A stretch of 64,000 bases of DNA, from NCBI GenBank assembly GCA_025331435.1, contig JAIWNI010000022.1, positions 248,001-312,000 on the forward strand, given 5' to 3'. This document shows positions 52,900 to 64,000 of the stretch, one piece after another. Below the pieces are notes generated by a model that did not search any database, had not been told where the DNA came from, and worked only from the letters and a program-made list of their open reading frames with translations. Origin of the DNA: Choanephora cucurbitarum (lineage: Eukaryota > Mucoromycota > Mucoromycetes > Mucorales > Choanephoraceae). The position numbers were made by a program, and so were the translations under genes. The first letter of the stretch is position 1. Each line of letters begins with the position of its first letter.

Positions 52900-54549
52900 T
52901 CAAAAGAAGGCGTCTCTAGGAACTATCCTGTTTGTTTCTTTCAATTCAACTGCATCACCGTGTTCCTCATCATCTTCATCGTCCTCTAGAAAGGCAGAAG
53001 AAGCATCTAAAATACCTTCGTGACTATCCACTTCAGTGTAGCCTCGGTTCTGGACTGTGCTTGCTAAATGCTCCCAGAGAGATATCAGTCCAAATGTGAA
53101 ACCAAAGACAACAAAACCAAACGAGAGGAGTACATTACAATAGGAGCTAATATCTATGCCTTTGATAGACAACAAAGCCAGTTGTTGTTCAGTAGCACCC
53201 ATAAACAAGAGGCCTGCCAACATTAGTGTCTATAGATGTATACACAAAGCATATGTCAGCCATCGCAAATATACGAATGAATTGCCTATAGAACTTACCA
53301 ATGGTGGAATATATTGCCAAGGAGAGATGATGTCAAATTGACCTTGTTTCCAAACAAAACAAATCTCAATGATTCTACTTAGACCACCTGCCATAAGCAT
53401 ATAACCAAAATACGAATGGATAGCACCACTGTTAGCAACATGTTGTGCATGACCTTGGAATGCAACTGCAGTCAGGATAATCAAGACAGATGGTACAACA
53501 GATCGGTTACCATTTCGACTCAACAAAATACCCACTAAACCAGCTGCCCACCAAATTATACCCATTGAGGTGTGCTGATAATCACCATGATTCCAAGGTT
53601 GGCCCCATCTATCATAAAGTAATGTTTTTTTTTTAAAAAAAGCAAATAGTTTCCAGTCTGTTTTCTTTTTTACCTGTGCTCAGTAAATGTGTTGACAATA
53701 CCCCAAAGCATAATGACCCAACTGTCATACCATTCTTGACTTTTTCCGTTTCGAAGCAACCAAGGACCGCCCACTCTAAGTGACAATAACAGCAAGATAC
53801 CATAGGCTACGAAACTGGATCCCATAATGAAATGAGCCAAACATTGGCCACTGGACTCTAGAATCAAAAAGAAAAGTACAAATGAGACTACACATGCCTT
53901 TTTCCTATTTTTTTTTTAGATAAACTTACCTCCATAACAGAATCCAAGTGAAGCAATGACACCTAATACGATCTGTACATAACCAACAACAGGAACAAGT
54001 GCACCCATTGCTTTGTGTAATTTAGTCATTGCAGGCCTTATTTTGCCTTGAATGCCCTTTTCTAAATGAAGTTTAAGATAGACGCCCAATACGAACTGGG
54101 AGACTACAAGCCAGATTACAATGCTAGCAAACCATCGATGAGCAATATGAGGTTCCTAGCAGTTACTAATGAGTAACAGCAAAAGATACATTCAGTTTGC
54201 TTACATAATTTCGGCCATTATGCGCATGTGCCAAAAACAATCCAACAACAAAAATAGCTGAGGCTAATACTTGAACAGGTACATGCCACTTGTTTTTAGC
54301 AAGCCCGAGAACCATACCTAATGGATATAATACGCCAAATGCTTTGTTCAAGTGAGAGAGACAGAAAAGAAAGCTATGAGTCTCTAGTTATATATCATAG
54401 ACTTTTTGTTAGTTACCTGTGACCATAAAAACAATGTGAAGTGTCATAATAAGACCTATAGGCTCGTCTGTAGCTGCACTGTTGTCAAACAAAGAAGGGT
54501 CTAAGTTATGACTATGACCCATGCTGGATCCATGGTCATGTTCAGACAT
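52900..54549 (-). CDS. Ytp1-like/DUF2427 multi-span membrane protein
   Basis: Exons 54549-54417, 54341-54205, 54155-53930, 53857-53674, 53608-53299 and 53229-52900; 439 residues. The His/Ser-rich start MSEHDHGSSMGHSHNLDPS is followed by a cytochrome-b561-like DUF2427 half (FGVLYPLGMVLGLAKNKWHV, FLAHAHNGRN, HRWFASIVIWLVVSQFVLG). The Ytp1 half has RWGQPWNHGDYQHTSMGIIW, the family signature, then HSYFGYMLMAGGLSRIIEI. About nine to ten membrane helices are expected. The C-terminal tail is acidic and cytoplasmic-looking. Several conserved His could bind haem or metal, but no activity is established for the family. Confidence 0.85.
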
Positions 54550-54664
54550 GGTTAATGTAAGATAGAGGAAGAAAAGAGTGTGACAATTAGTTTTCTTTGG
54601 TGAATTGCGGGATATTAAAAAAGGGAAAGTCAGAATAGTTTTCTAGAGACAGATAGTATTTATT

Positions 54665-55498
54665 TTAGGTTATAATCTCGAAAGAGGTAGCTTTGTGAGT
54701 GAACACAATTTTCTTGATAGATGATGTATACTGCATAACATCGCAGGCTTGTTCAAAAGTGTCAATGGTTGATATATGCCGAATATCAATAGTGCTGAGA
54801 CAGGTCAATTGTTTTACCATACTGTGTATTGAACTTGCCTTGATCTGATTGCACCATTGCAGTACAATATGTTCTAAATAAGGTAGCTTATGAGCAATAT
54901 TATTCAATGTTTCTTCATTAACCCAGCAACAGTAAGATAAATCCAACTCTCTCAAGTTGGCTTCGAATGTATTTGTATGTGTATAGAGCATGGTATCCTG
55001 GTGATTAGTAGTGTCTATGGTTTTACATGGCTTGATCATCGTATTCCTTAGACTCAAGCAATAGAGTTGCTGACGAATAGCCTCACCAACCCATTCCAAT
55101 ACTTCGGTAGAGAGTGTACAGCCAGTTAGAGTTAGTTTCTGAAGTTGGTTGACATTACTTTTGATTAATGGTAAAATGCCAGCAGGCGAGACATGTGTAC
55201 AATTGGATAGATTCAGCTGTTTGAGATGTGTAGCCCGTAAGAAAGCGTGCAGAATAGGATCTGTGACATACTGATGCACAGCTGTCAAATCCAAGCATTC
55301 AATGAATCCTTGGTTGTATTCAGACAAATTGTTTACCAAAGCATTTAACTGCCTTCTTGAAGTGATGATAGGGTGTTTGTATATTTTACAAGTAGCTACT
55401 GTGTTCCAATAATAATCAACAGTGGCCATTCTAAGCACATCTTCCATTGACAACAAATCTATCAATTTAGTCGCGATTTCATAAGGCAACTTATCCAT
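54665..55498 (-). CDS. F-box/leucine-rich-repeat protein
   Basis: Single exon, 277 residues. The F-box is at the N-terminus (KLPYEIATKLIDLLSMEDVL..ATVDYYWN). LRR units of the Cys-containing type follow: LKQLNLSNCTHVSPAGILPL, LQKLTLTGCTLSTEVLEWVG, LRELDLSYCCWVNEETLNNI and LEHIVLQWCNQIKASSIHSM. This layout is that of substrate adaptors for SCF ubiquitin ligases (Skp1 binding through the F-box, target through the LRR). The target is unknown. The UBE3D-like gene lies immediately upstream on the same strand. Confidence 0.9.
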   Translation of the reverse strand: MDKLPYEIATKLIDLLSMEDVLRMATVDYYWNTVATCKIYKHPIITSRRQLNALVNNLSEYNQGFIECLDLTAVHQYVTDPILHAFLRATHLKQLNLSNCTHVSPAGILPLIKSNVNQLQKLTLTGCTLSTEVLEWVGEAIRQQLYCLSLRNTMIKPCKTIDTTNHQDTMLYTHTNTFEANLRELDLSYCCWVNEETLNNIAHKLPYLEHIVLQWCNQIKASSIHSMVKQLTCLSTIDIRHISTIDTFEQACDVMQYTSSIKKIVFTHKATSFEIIT

Positions 55499-55659
55499 CT
55501 GTCAATCATATAAAAACAAGACAAAGAAAAAGAAACCAAGAAAAAAGAAATGAAGGCGAGTAGTGTACGTAGAATAAATAGGGAATCATCATTTTCATGT
55601 CATTGTTTTTTTATTGTGAATTGTAAGACATTAAGCTTACCTCTAACTATCTATCTGTA

Positions 55660-57112
55660 TTAATCGAATCGCGGTAAGAAGCCAACAGAGAAATGCCGAG
55701 TAAATACCATTGCAGGATGATCTATTTGACGCATAAAAGGTGGTAAAACAAGACTGGACTGAGTTAAAATGTCTATAAGCTGTCGACAAAATAAATCTGG
55801 ATAGATTAGGTGATCTGTTGATTTGTCTTTTGACCATAACGAGAGATATTTCTGAGTATGCTCATCTGCTTGTTTTGAGCAATCCAGATACATTACTTTG
55901 ACTACTCTTTTGCGTTGAATGGCCTGATCTGTCTGAGTGTATCCACCATTAAATAAGATATGTGTGTCCCAGTTGAACAGCCATAACTTTATGAAATTGT
56001 GAGTGCTTTGTAGTATTCTTTTTTTACTTGCTTCTTAGTTTACCAGACAATACACTTGCTCACTCTGCCTTCCTTGAATAAGGAATTTATGAGTTGCATG
56101 GGTCTTGGCAGCATTGACAAGATCAGACATCAGGAAATCAGTAAATGCAGGCTGACCAGAAGGAGAAGGCAGTGGAGAGATAGTATACTTGAACATCTTT
56201 GCTGCCAGCAGCTCAGATGCTTCATTGTACTGCCCTTCACCGACCACATGATCACATGCAGAACAATGTATGGCAACCCATTTAGTAAATGTACCTTTGG
56301 TCCACTATAAATAGATGAAAGCATTAGTATATCTGACATGGTAGTAGCTTGCAAACAATAAAGTTGGAGAAATTAAAAGACTTTCTTCCCCTAGCAAACT
56401 GTTGAATGTCATTTTAAAATCTTGGATTTTTGTATCGATCAACGATGGTTGAACTTATTCATCGCCAACCTTCTTAAAATCCTTTGCTTTTGTGGGGGAA
56501 GCTGTATAACTTAGAAATCTTACTTACATCTTGTTTGGCCAGTATCGCTTTGTTCGGCTGAATAGCATCCGAAAGAATATTTTGGGCATGCAGTAGCACA
56601 TAGGTAGTACCCACTAAGATGACATTGGGTCTGGCTAGTATTGGTCTCATTCGCGACTTGTGTTCCTCAGGTTTCGTCTCGTGACAGATCCAGCACTCTA
56701 CTAGTTCATACCAATGCTCTGAGGGTAAATCTTTGAACTGATATTTGGCTGCATCTATTAGATATTGATTGCAGTGTTGACAGACCATGCGTTCTGTCTC
56801 GCCAAGATCTTTAGCGGACCACCACTCTTTTAATTCTGCCTGTTGAGAGCGTTTCTGAGTGTCTACCAAAGATAGTTTGATTTCCCAGGGTGTGAGACTA
56901 TCAGTTGAGTCTGTCATGGGTTGAGCAACTACTAAGTTTTGAGTAGAAACAGATGTATTAACCTGAGACAAATCAGCTACCACAGTGTCATTCAGTTTCA
57001 GCTGGCTGTCTTTGACTTGAAGTGTCCTGGCTACATCGCACGTAGAATCAACTGAAATGCAAGCGCGTAAGACATTGATATTGCTTAACTCTTCAGCGAA
57101 AAAAGGAATCAT
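55660..57112 (-). CDS. UBE3D-like (HECT_2) E2-binding ubiquitin ligase protein
   Basis: Exons 57112-56528, 56304-56044 and 55986-55660; 390 residues. The middle has a Cys cluster, RMVCQHCNQYL and VECWICHETKPEEHK, followed by NVILVGTTYVLLH. The second exon reads WTKGTFTKWVAIHCSACDHV, then VGEGQYNEASELLAAKMFKY. The last has KVMYLDCSKQ and HPAMVFTRHFSVGFLPRFD. This order (Cys pairs, VG-type strand, KW..I.C..C, C-terminal LP..) matches E2C-binding proteins of the HECT-like UBE3D family, which accept ubiquitin from E2 enzymes. Biological targets are unknown. All introns are in phase 0. Confidence 0.8.
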
Positions 57113-58607
57113 AGCTGAGAAAAGTACGCGTTTGTGTATGAAAGAGAAAAAATTTTCTTTGTCTTTGAAAATTGCCGTTCCGAAAACCCACTAAAGATTG
57201 ATGTTACTGTCCAAGAACTGACTCTAGAAGGCACAAGCAAGATATGCTTGGATAGATGGTTGCCTGCTCTAGTATGATAGTGAGCAAACAAATATGTCAC
57301 AGGCAGCTTCTCTGAATTTATCTATCATTGTGTCTCGGTCTATATATTAGCCGATTCAAAAGAACTTAAATTTGCTAGATCATATATTGACATCAAGACA
57401 TGAGGTAAAATTATACGCTCTAAATCCACCAAGGTTATATTACCGATATCGTGGCACTTTCATTGGCATACCTAGTAAATGTACAGGCAGCCATTAGAAA
57501 CATTTTATTGATGAAACTGGTAGAGTATCATTAGCTAGTTCTCTATTTCATTCTACATCTTTTACTTACACAAGTATTGACTTCGTCTTGATGTTTGTTT
57601 CCTTTTTCAAAATTTAACCGGACCTTTTGCACCTATCATCTCGTAAGATGTCAGTTGTCTTGTTTGTTTTCTTTCGCTCAGCACAATCCTGATAAAACAC
57701 AACAACACTGAAGCTTCTATGCATTTCATTTTAACCGTGATTGTACAACCAAAGTTGTTATGCTCAAACAAGAGATAGAAAAGACGAAATAGTTCTAGAC
57801 TATTCAGACATCAAATCTCTAAACTCAGTTTTGATGAACATTGACATCTGTCCTCCTAGTTATCTGCCAAAGTGCCTTTTTAATCCGCTTCAGTGAAAAA
57901 GATAGATAATTTGTTTAGGCAGAGATAACAAGCTAATGGAAAACAACCTTCTATGTACTCAACTGAGAGAAACAGACGGAATAAAGAAAAGAAGTAACAA
58001 AAAGCAAATGCACATTGTATTGTGTCAATACAAATCTTTCCCCTTTTTCTTGTTATGACAGCCAATCTCCTCTTGAATTCCAGTAACACTCGTTTGCCAG
58101 ATAGACCAACTTATTAACAACACATCAGATAAGCGTAAAATCAACTCAAATCCAACAACTGGCTCGCATGCGTCAAATAGCACGAATGATCCTAAAGGAA
58201 GACTGATGAGTCCAATGAAGTGAGAAAAGTACATATCGTAAGTATTCCTTGAGTGATACAAACATGCAACAACCATTCTAGGTTGAATACTCGTTGTATG
58301 TTAGGGTGACTATTACCATAAGATAAATATTGTTTGTCTATACGAACAAGGAAATGAAATTTATTTTCTGCATAATTGGTAACAGCAAAAAAAAAGGAAT
58401 CAAATATGCTTCTTTATGTGTAACACGAACACACTTTTACCTTTTTCACCCGCTTTTTCTCTCTTTCTCTTTCTCTGATTCTTCTTGTCTTGATCAACTT
58501 GATGGCAGAGACAGCAAGTTCGCTTCACTCATCAAAAGACATCAAAATACATAATAGTTCAGGTAGTTCAGTAGAATGTACACTAGACATATTTGAGATT
58601 AACTTGG
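57113..58607. other. Intergenic region, 1.5 kb
   Basis: Divergent promoters of the UBE3D-like gene and SCAI probably lie here. A very short upstream frame (ATG TAC ACT ... TGA, about 58575-58595) precedes the SCAI start. No gene or repeat was recognised. Confidence 0.4.
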
Positions 58608-61600
58608 ATGCATAAAGCGCATATGGATACCCAGCCTGTTGTAAGCGCCACAAGTACTGCAGCGCATTCAAATGCCACCAACATCAATAACAGTACAGCT
58701 GCAGTAGCAAATGCACTAGTCAACTCGACTGTAGCTGCTGCACCACTCAACACGACAGGAGGTCTTCAGTCTTCAAACACAGGCGAAACGGTGACAGCAG
58801 AAACAGGAGAAGATACGATGCGTAAGCAAAAGCTAGTGGAAGAGTTTCAATATCTACTAGAAAAGAGTCAAAGTTTGTTTAGCGGATTAAGGTAAACATA
58901 CCTTCTTCAGTCTATGAAATGAAGCTGGACTAAATTTTAAAGTGTAATATAGAGACTTGCCACCTACTGGAAGCCATCGTCAGTGGAGACCTGTAAGTCA
59001 GCAAACATAGAATCATAAGGTATAAGGGTAGTTAATCAAAGTGAATTCAAGTATTTCGAAAAAACATTTGAGGTGTACACAAAGGTAAACTAGTCATTTT
59101 TTTCTTATTTGTTTGTTATATAATGGCTCACCACTTTGACAGTTGTGGAAGTTTCAACAGACGCATCGATCTATATTAGAAGATAAGAGCAATTATGGTC
59201 TCAAACGATGGGAAGTAGGTGAAATTGCAAGCAAGATTGGCCAGCTCTATTATCATTACTAGTAAAGTAATACAACAATCCCCCCTTCTCTCTCTCTTTC
59301 ACTGCATTGAATTCTTTCCCTCCTAATAATCTGTTGATAGCCTAAGAACTAGCGAAACAAATTACCTGTATGAATCATATGTATTCTATGAAGCTATTCA
59401 TGAAAGACAATACTTTAAGGATATTATTGAAGTCAAAAAGTAAGTCAAGAAATAAAGACATGCTATCATTTGAGCCTTGTTGTTCATGTAAACCTTTATG
59501 ATAGCTCTGCACTCATGATCAAGAAGATGCGTTACTACGCTCGGTTTATTATTGTCTGCTTGTTGCTCAACAAGGATGAAAATGTGCGTCAGTTAATTGC
59601 TGAATTAGAGCAACTGATTGAAGAATATACAAAAAGCTTCAAACCTCCAGATGCAAAAGAATGGCAAATGGTGTTGGAGGAAATCCGTACGTTCACTGAA
59701 GCAGAGAAGAAATTAGTGCCCATCAATTTAGATCGAACGCCGGATAAGATTCAACATCGTCTTGCACCTGATCTAGCCGAGAGAAGCTTAGGCAATTTGC
59801 CCAAACTCAGATTGCAGGAAGCTATTCTAGTAGGCAGCTATCAAAAGCAGATCAAGTTCTCAGAATTAACACTAGATATGTATCGTATGCTTCAATCGCT
59901 CGAGCGAAAGCCGTATATCATTCATCCTTCAGTTGCTGCTAATGCACAGCATCAAAAGAAACCCAGCGAAGATAAAGAGAAGAAGGATACAGCCATCAAA
60001 GAAGATGGAACAGTTAAGAACAATACTGCAGCTCACACAACGAACGCATCTGTATCATCCAATCCAATGGCTTCAGTTGCCAACACAACATCGTCTTCTA
60101 CAACAGCTAATGCTGTAACTAATGCTGCCAATGCTAATAGTTCTACGAATGCTTCGAATGCCAGTAATGCATCTGCTATTGCTCCTAACAATACAGTAGC
60201 AACTAACAATAGCACGAATTCAGTTAACAATACAGGCACAGCCGATGGCATATCTGCAGCAACAGCAACAACGACAACAACGGCAGCAGCAGCAAACAAT
60301 ACAAATACTGCTTCAACTGCTTCAGTAACTGCCTCAAACGCAGTACCTTCAACATCTACCTCAGCTCCTACAAATGCGAGTGCAACACATGGATTGACCA
60401 GTCAAGTTCAAAACGAAAGAAACGCTAAGCGATCCAATCCACACAAATACCTTCTCTACAGACCTTCTTTAACCCAGCTTTTAGTTTACATCTCAACTGC
60501 TTTCAAAGACACAGGTGATCATGCTGCTCTCTTGCTGTATCTTTCAGCTGATGGGTATGCGTATCCAGAAAGAACAGTACCAGGCTATGGTGGTGGTGTC
60601 CTGACGAGTCAGCGATCAAAACAGACAACTGATCGATCCAATACAGGCCCAGCTGCCTTGTCCAACATTGCAAACTCTACTGCAGCTGCTACAAACACCA
60701 CTTCGATGAGCACATCTTCGCTCAATCATGCTGCAAACAGTACCTTAGGAGCAGGCGTGAATACCAATTCCACACAAGCGGCATCTAGTGCCAATACTAA
60801 CACTATCAACACAAACGGAGTCGTTGGTGGTACTGTCACCAATAGTAATAATACCAATAACCCAAATCAGGCTAATGCTGCAACTTCTGTTACGAATGCA
60901 TCTTTGTCTCATGCCGTTGAGACTGCTATCATCCCTCCTTCAGTCCATTGCTTACATCCAGCTGATTTGATCCCTTTTACTCGCAAACCGCTTTTCCTTA
61001 TTGTTGATAGTGACAATAGTGTGGAATTCAAAAGCATGCCTAATGTATTTGATCAACCTGTCATGTGTCTTATGTCACCTGTTGAATATCCCTCTTCTGT
61101 GCAAGACAAGAGTGAAATCGGTAGCCTATTTACCTTGTTTCTTCATACGCCTCTGTTAGGCTTCTGTTCAGTCTCTGATATTGGTAATCTGGATCAATCG
61201 AAGTGGGACGAATGCGTCCGAAAGATTGCAGCGATGGAGAAATCGATAGGTGATTTGCTTATATCTGATGTCAATGTTGGTAAGTAAAAGCCTCCTGAAC
61301 TTTAGTCTGATAAATGATTGATCATAAACCATAACAAACCAGATAAGAACATCAAGCGCTTCATGTCAGATGATTTCCTGTACTGTTTTATTGTTCGTTT
61401 TGTACTCTGCGGTATTTTCTTAAGATACCATTCTTCGTTCAAAGATGAAAAGGTAAATCTAAACATAAATGATATGCCTATCTCATGCTTTGTTGTGTAG
61501 GCGTTTCCCTCTTCTGTACCTTCCGTACCTGAGAGTATTTATGTCTCGACTGAGATTGTCACCATGTTGGGTGATTTAACAGCCATTGCGGATGTAGGCA

Positions 61601-61746
61601 CTTATTTTAGCTTGCCTGCCTATGCTTCCTCTTCTACACCTACAACCGCAGCTGCCTTGATCAATACCACAAATGCAAATGTACTCTCTTCTTCTCCTAC
61701 CTCTACCATGGCAACACTTGTAGATGCAACAAATACAAAAGAATAA
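58608..61746 (+). CDS. SCAI: SCAI family protein
   Basis: Homologue of suppressor of cancer cell invasion, a nuclear cofactor in animals (transcription through MRTF; DNA-break repair with 53BP1). Exons 58608-58891, 58953-58992, 59052-59084, 59143-59261, 59341-59439, 59505-61279, 61343-61452 and 61501-61746; 901 residues. FEVYTKLWKFQQTHR, YGLKRWEVGEIASKIGQLYY and YLRTSETNYLYESYVFYEAI are diagnostic. VHCLHPADLIPFTRKPLFLI and FDQPVMCLMSPVEYPSS are the C-terminal blocks. Three Asn/Thr/Ala/Ser-rich low-complexity inserts (N-terminus, about 60000-60390 and about 60640-60900) make it longer than animal SCAI (~600). Start choice between 58608 and 58623 is uncertain. Confidence 0.9.
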
Positions 61747-61800
61747 CAACGATTTATTTAAATAAATAATAATAAAAGAAAACAACTTCAAAAAAAACAA

Positions 61801-64000
61801 TTATTCATCACATTGAGATGGTAAATCATAGCTTTCAACACGCTGTTCAAGCCAACCTCGCTTTTCAAGTTTGGCACCCACACCAAGACCACGCTTGGCA
61901 AATGCGCGATAGATATCGCAGTGATACTTGCCACCTGTCAGCTGCTTTTCAGCTTCCAAGATAGCATCACGAGCAGAAACGAAAGAAGGATTACAAGGTT
62001 GCAGTTTCATGCCATCCATGACCAATTGCATAGCCAGTGTATTACCATAGGATGTGACATGTTCACGCACTTTCTCAAGTTCTTCTTCGTCCATAGCTAC
62101 CTTGTAAGGATCAGAAGGTGTAGGTGGGAACCATTCAGGTGTGAAGCCAAGACGATCCACTAGATTCCAGTAGACTTCGTACAACATTTCGGCCCATACT
62201 TCACCCTTAGCATGCACGCCCCAGTAATCGAAACGATCCATGATACGGTATGTGCTTGGATTGGTTGAGTTGGAAGTAGAGTATTTGTATTTACGGATAC
62301 CATCGCCACCGTTGGAGTAATCGCCCATACCAAATTCTACTGTGCGTTTGTATTCAGGTCGCATACGGATCGTTGTAGCCACAAAGTCTCCCCAGCCTTC
62401 ACCCATACCGCCTGCTTCACCCCAACCAAGACAGTTTGAGTTCATGGGGCCACCAGTAAGACGGGTAGAGACACCGTGAGTGTACTCGTGAATGACAATA
62501 CCACTTTCAAAGTCACCATCACGCATAGGATGAGTTTGATCCCAGATATACATACGCATCTTACCATGCTTACCATCAGGAGGAGTTGCAAAGTTAGCAT
62601 TGTTACGGCCAGAGCCATCCTGTGCATTGGCAATAACAGCATCTCCTTCACCATTTTCCTTGCTACGTCCACGGCCCATGTTGTCTTGTTGGAAGTTACC
62701 AGCCTTCTCATCAAAACCATAACGATAAAAGAAGTCATGAGCTGTATTGACCCAGTAGAACAGGTTGGTGACTGCAGCATCTTCATATTCAGTAGGTTCT
62801 TGTTTATCGAAATCAGCCTCAAAATCAAATAGAATATCGCCCTTATCGTTTACTTTGCCAGCAGGACGATGGTTGTTTTGCCAATTAGAGCCACCATCTG
62901 GATTTGTGTGTGTATAGGCATTGTTACCGATGGTTACGTTGTACGATTTAGCACCCTTAGCGAGAACACCTTGAGCATGCCAGCCATCAGGACTAGCCCA
63001 TTTATCATGTGGGTTCTTGATCAACACTTGTTTAGAGTCATTAGGATCATTGTAACCAAAAGGGATTACGTTGTATGCAGCTGCACTGGAAACCCAATCA
63101 ACTAGACTGATGATGGTGCCATCATGAGCATTCACATGACCATTGTACCAATTATCATGCAGTTCATATTCTAAATCCCAGACTAATTGCAAGTCACCTT
63201 TCTCATTTTGAATATAAGCCTGTCTAGCCTGAACAGGTGATTGGGCAAAGGGCACATTATCAAATTCAAAGGCAGGCGATGTGTCTTGGCTGTTTGGTTT
63301 GAGTGAGGTGGTCATGATTAGATTGTCTGGGATCAAATAATCAACGACAGTAGGATCAGGAAGGGATGTTCGGACAAAAGCCATTAATGAGAGAACGGCT
63401 TGAGCAGGATGAATGACATCAGCATTTTCATTGGCAATATCATAAAGATAATCAACGTCAAGCTGTGGTTGTTGCTGTTGTAATTTAGGCTGGAAGAAAA
63501 CGACTTGACTGAACGAACTTGAGACCATACGTAGTCCATCTTGTACACGCTAGAATTAAAAAGTCAATAAGCAAGAAATACACAAACAGACTATGCGTCA
63601 CTTACAGTCAAGATATCAGGTTTATTTTCCATTGAATTGAGTTTAGGAACAGGTCTTGCAAATGAATTACCGTAAGAAATGATCTTTCCGAAACGATCGA
63701 CATTGATATTGATATCACCATTTAAGACTTCCAAGCCATTGACAACTTGACGTAGATAAACATGTGTAACACCGTTCAAATCAGACTTGTAACTACTTTG
63801 GACAACAAATTCACTGTTTGTCAGTTCTGCTTGTGCGAATGCGATAGCAATATCTTCTGGCTGATCTGTCATGGTAAAAGCACTATAGTCATTTTGACGT
63901 TGTTGCCAGGTGGGTGTGGCATATTCCCGATAGGGCACTTCAGGACCAAAACTACGGGAAAGGCCTTGAAGATATTCTTTGCGACTGAGATCACCATTGT
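61801..64000 (-). CDS. Fungalysin (M36) metalloprotease, N-terminus beyond window
   Basis: Secreted zinc endopeptidase. Exons seen: >64000-63606 (propeptide FTP domain, VYLRQVVNGLEVLNGDININ) and 63550-61801 (catalytic domain). The zinc site is HEYTHGVSTRLTGG (HEXXH), with the downstream Glu in GMGEGWGDFVATTIR. PFGYNDPNDSK and GVGAKLEKRGW are further family blocks. The signal peptide and first part of the propeptide lie outside the window. The mature domain seems complete, ending YDLPSQCDE. It is tail-to-tail with SCAI, only 54 bp apart, so the 3' ends of the transcripts probably overlap. Confidence 0.95.

Noticed and set aside
60033..60299. Hydrophobic Val/Ala-rich minus-strand frame in SCAI
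   Set aside because: Shadow of the Asn/Thr/Ala repeat in SCAI; no start context or family match.
1..64000. CRISPR arrays, bacterial operons, phage genes
   Set aside because: No regularly spaced repeat-spacer pattern or bacterial-type gene clusters; spliced eukaryotic genes throughout.
1..64000. tRNA, rRNA and snoRNA genes
   Set aside because: No cloverleaf or rRNA-like segment was noticed by eye; a covariance-model scan would be needed to exclude small RNAs.

Overview
The window looks like nuclear DNA of an early-diverging filamentous fungus, most likely a Mucoromycota/Mucorales species. The basis is AT-rich DNA, many short GT-AG introns (about 50-75 nt), single-copy eukaryotic housekeeping genes and a dense load of DIRS-type (tyrosine-recombinase) retroelements. 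The species cannot be named from the sequence alone.

The window has two compartments. Positions 1 to about 26,100 are a nested repeat island: a Mutator-like (MULE) transposon remnant with a SWIM zinc finger; a 335-bp inverted repeat around a Tc1-like transposase tail; a nearly intact DIRS retrotransposon (4126-8848) with a 413-bp foldback MITE in its right terminal repeat; and a 2.1-kb inverted duplication (arms about 8957-11089 and 23959-26097). Each arm carries the same four-exon gene for a PD-(D/E)XK nuclease-like protein. Between the arms lie two decayed, head-to-head LINE elements, each interrupted by a probable solo LTR, plus a pogo/Tc1-type MITE. A third, chimeric piece of the nuclease-like gene opens the window.

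From about 27,000 to 64,000 the sequence is gene-rich: casein kinase 2 beta, ribosomal stalk P1, Cox23-like twin CX9C protein, Utp12/WDR3, a DUF4460 (TCAIM-like) protein, a TPR protein, Bmt6-like rRNA methyltransferase, an Mpv17/PMP22 protein, an HSL-type alpha/beta hydrolase, a DUF1279 mitochondrial protein, an SVOP-like MFS transporter, a Ytp1-like membrane protein, an F-box/LRR protein, a UBE3D-like E2-binding protein, SCAI and a fungalysin (M36) protease cut by the window end. A second small repeat island (40,570-45,610) interrupts this block. It holds a short CxxC protein ended by a MITE, a broken nuclease-like gene, a gene with a possible serine-recombinase motif, a hairpin-type inverted duplication and a truncated second DIRS element that ends 45 bp before the Mpv17-family start codon.

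Most housekeeping genes here act in ribosome production (Utp12, Bmt6, P1), mitochondria (Cox23, DUF1279, Mpv17, DUF4460) or protein turnover (F-box, UBE3D-like, fungalysin). They are not an operon. Exon joins were worked out by eye from GT-AG sites and reading frame. Family names rest on motif recognition, not database searches.
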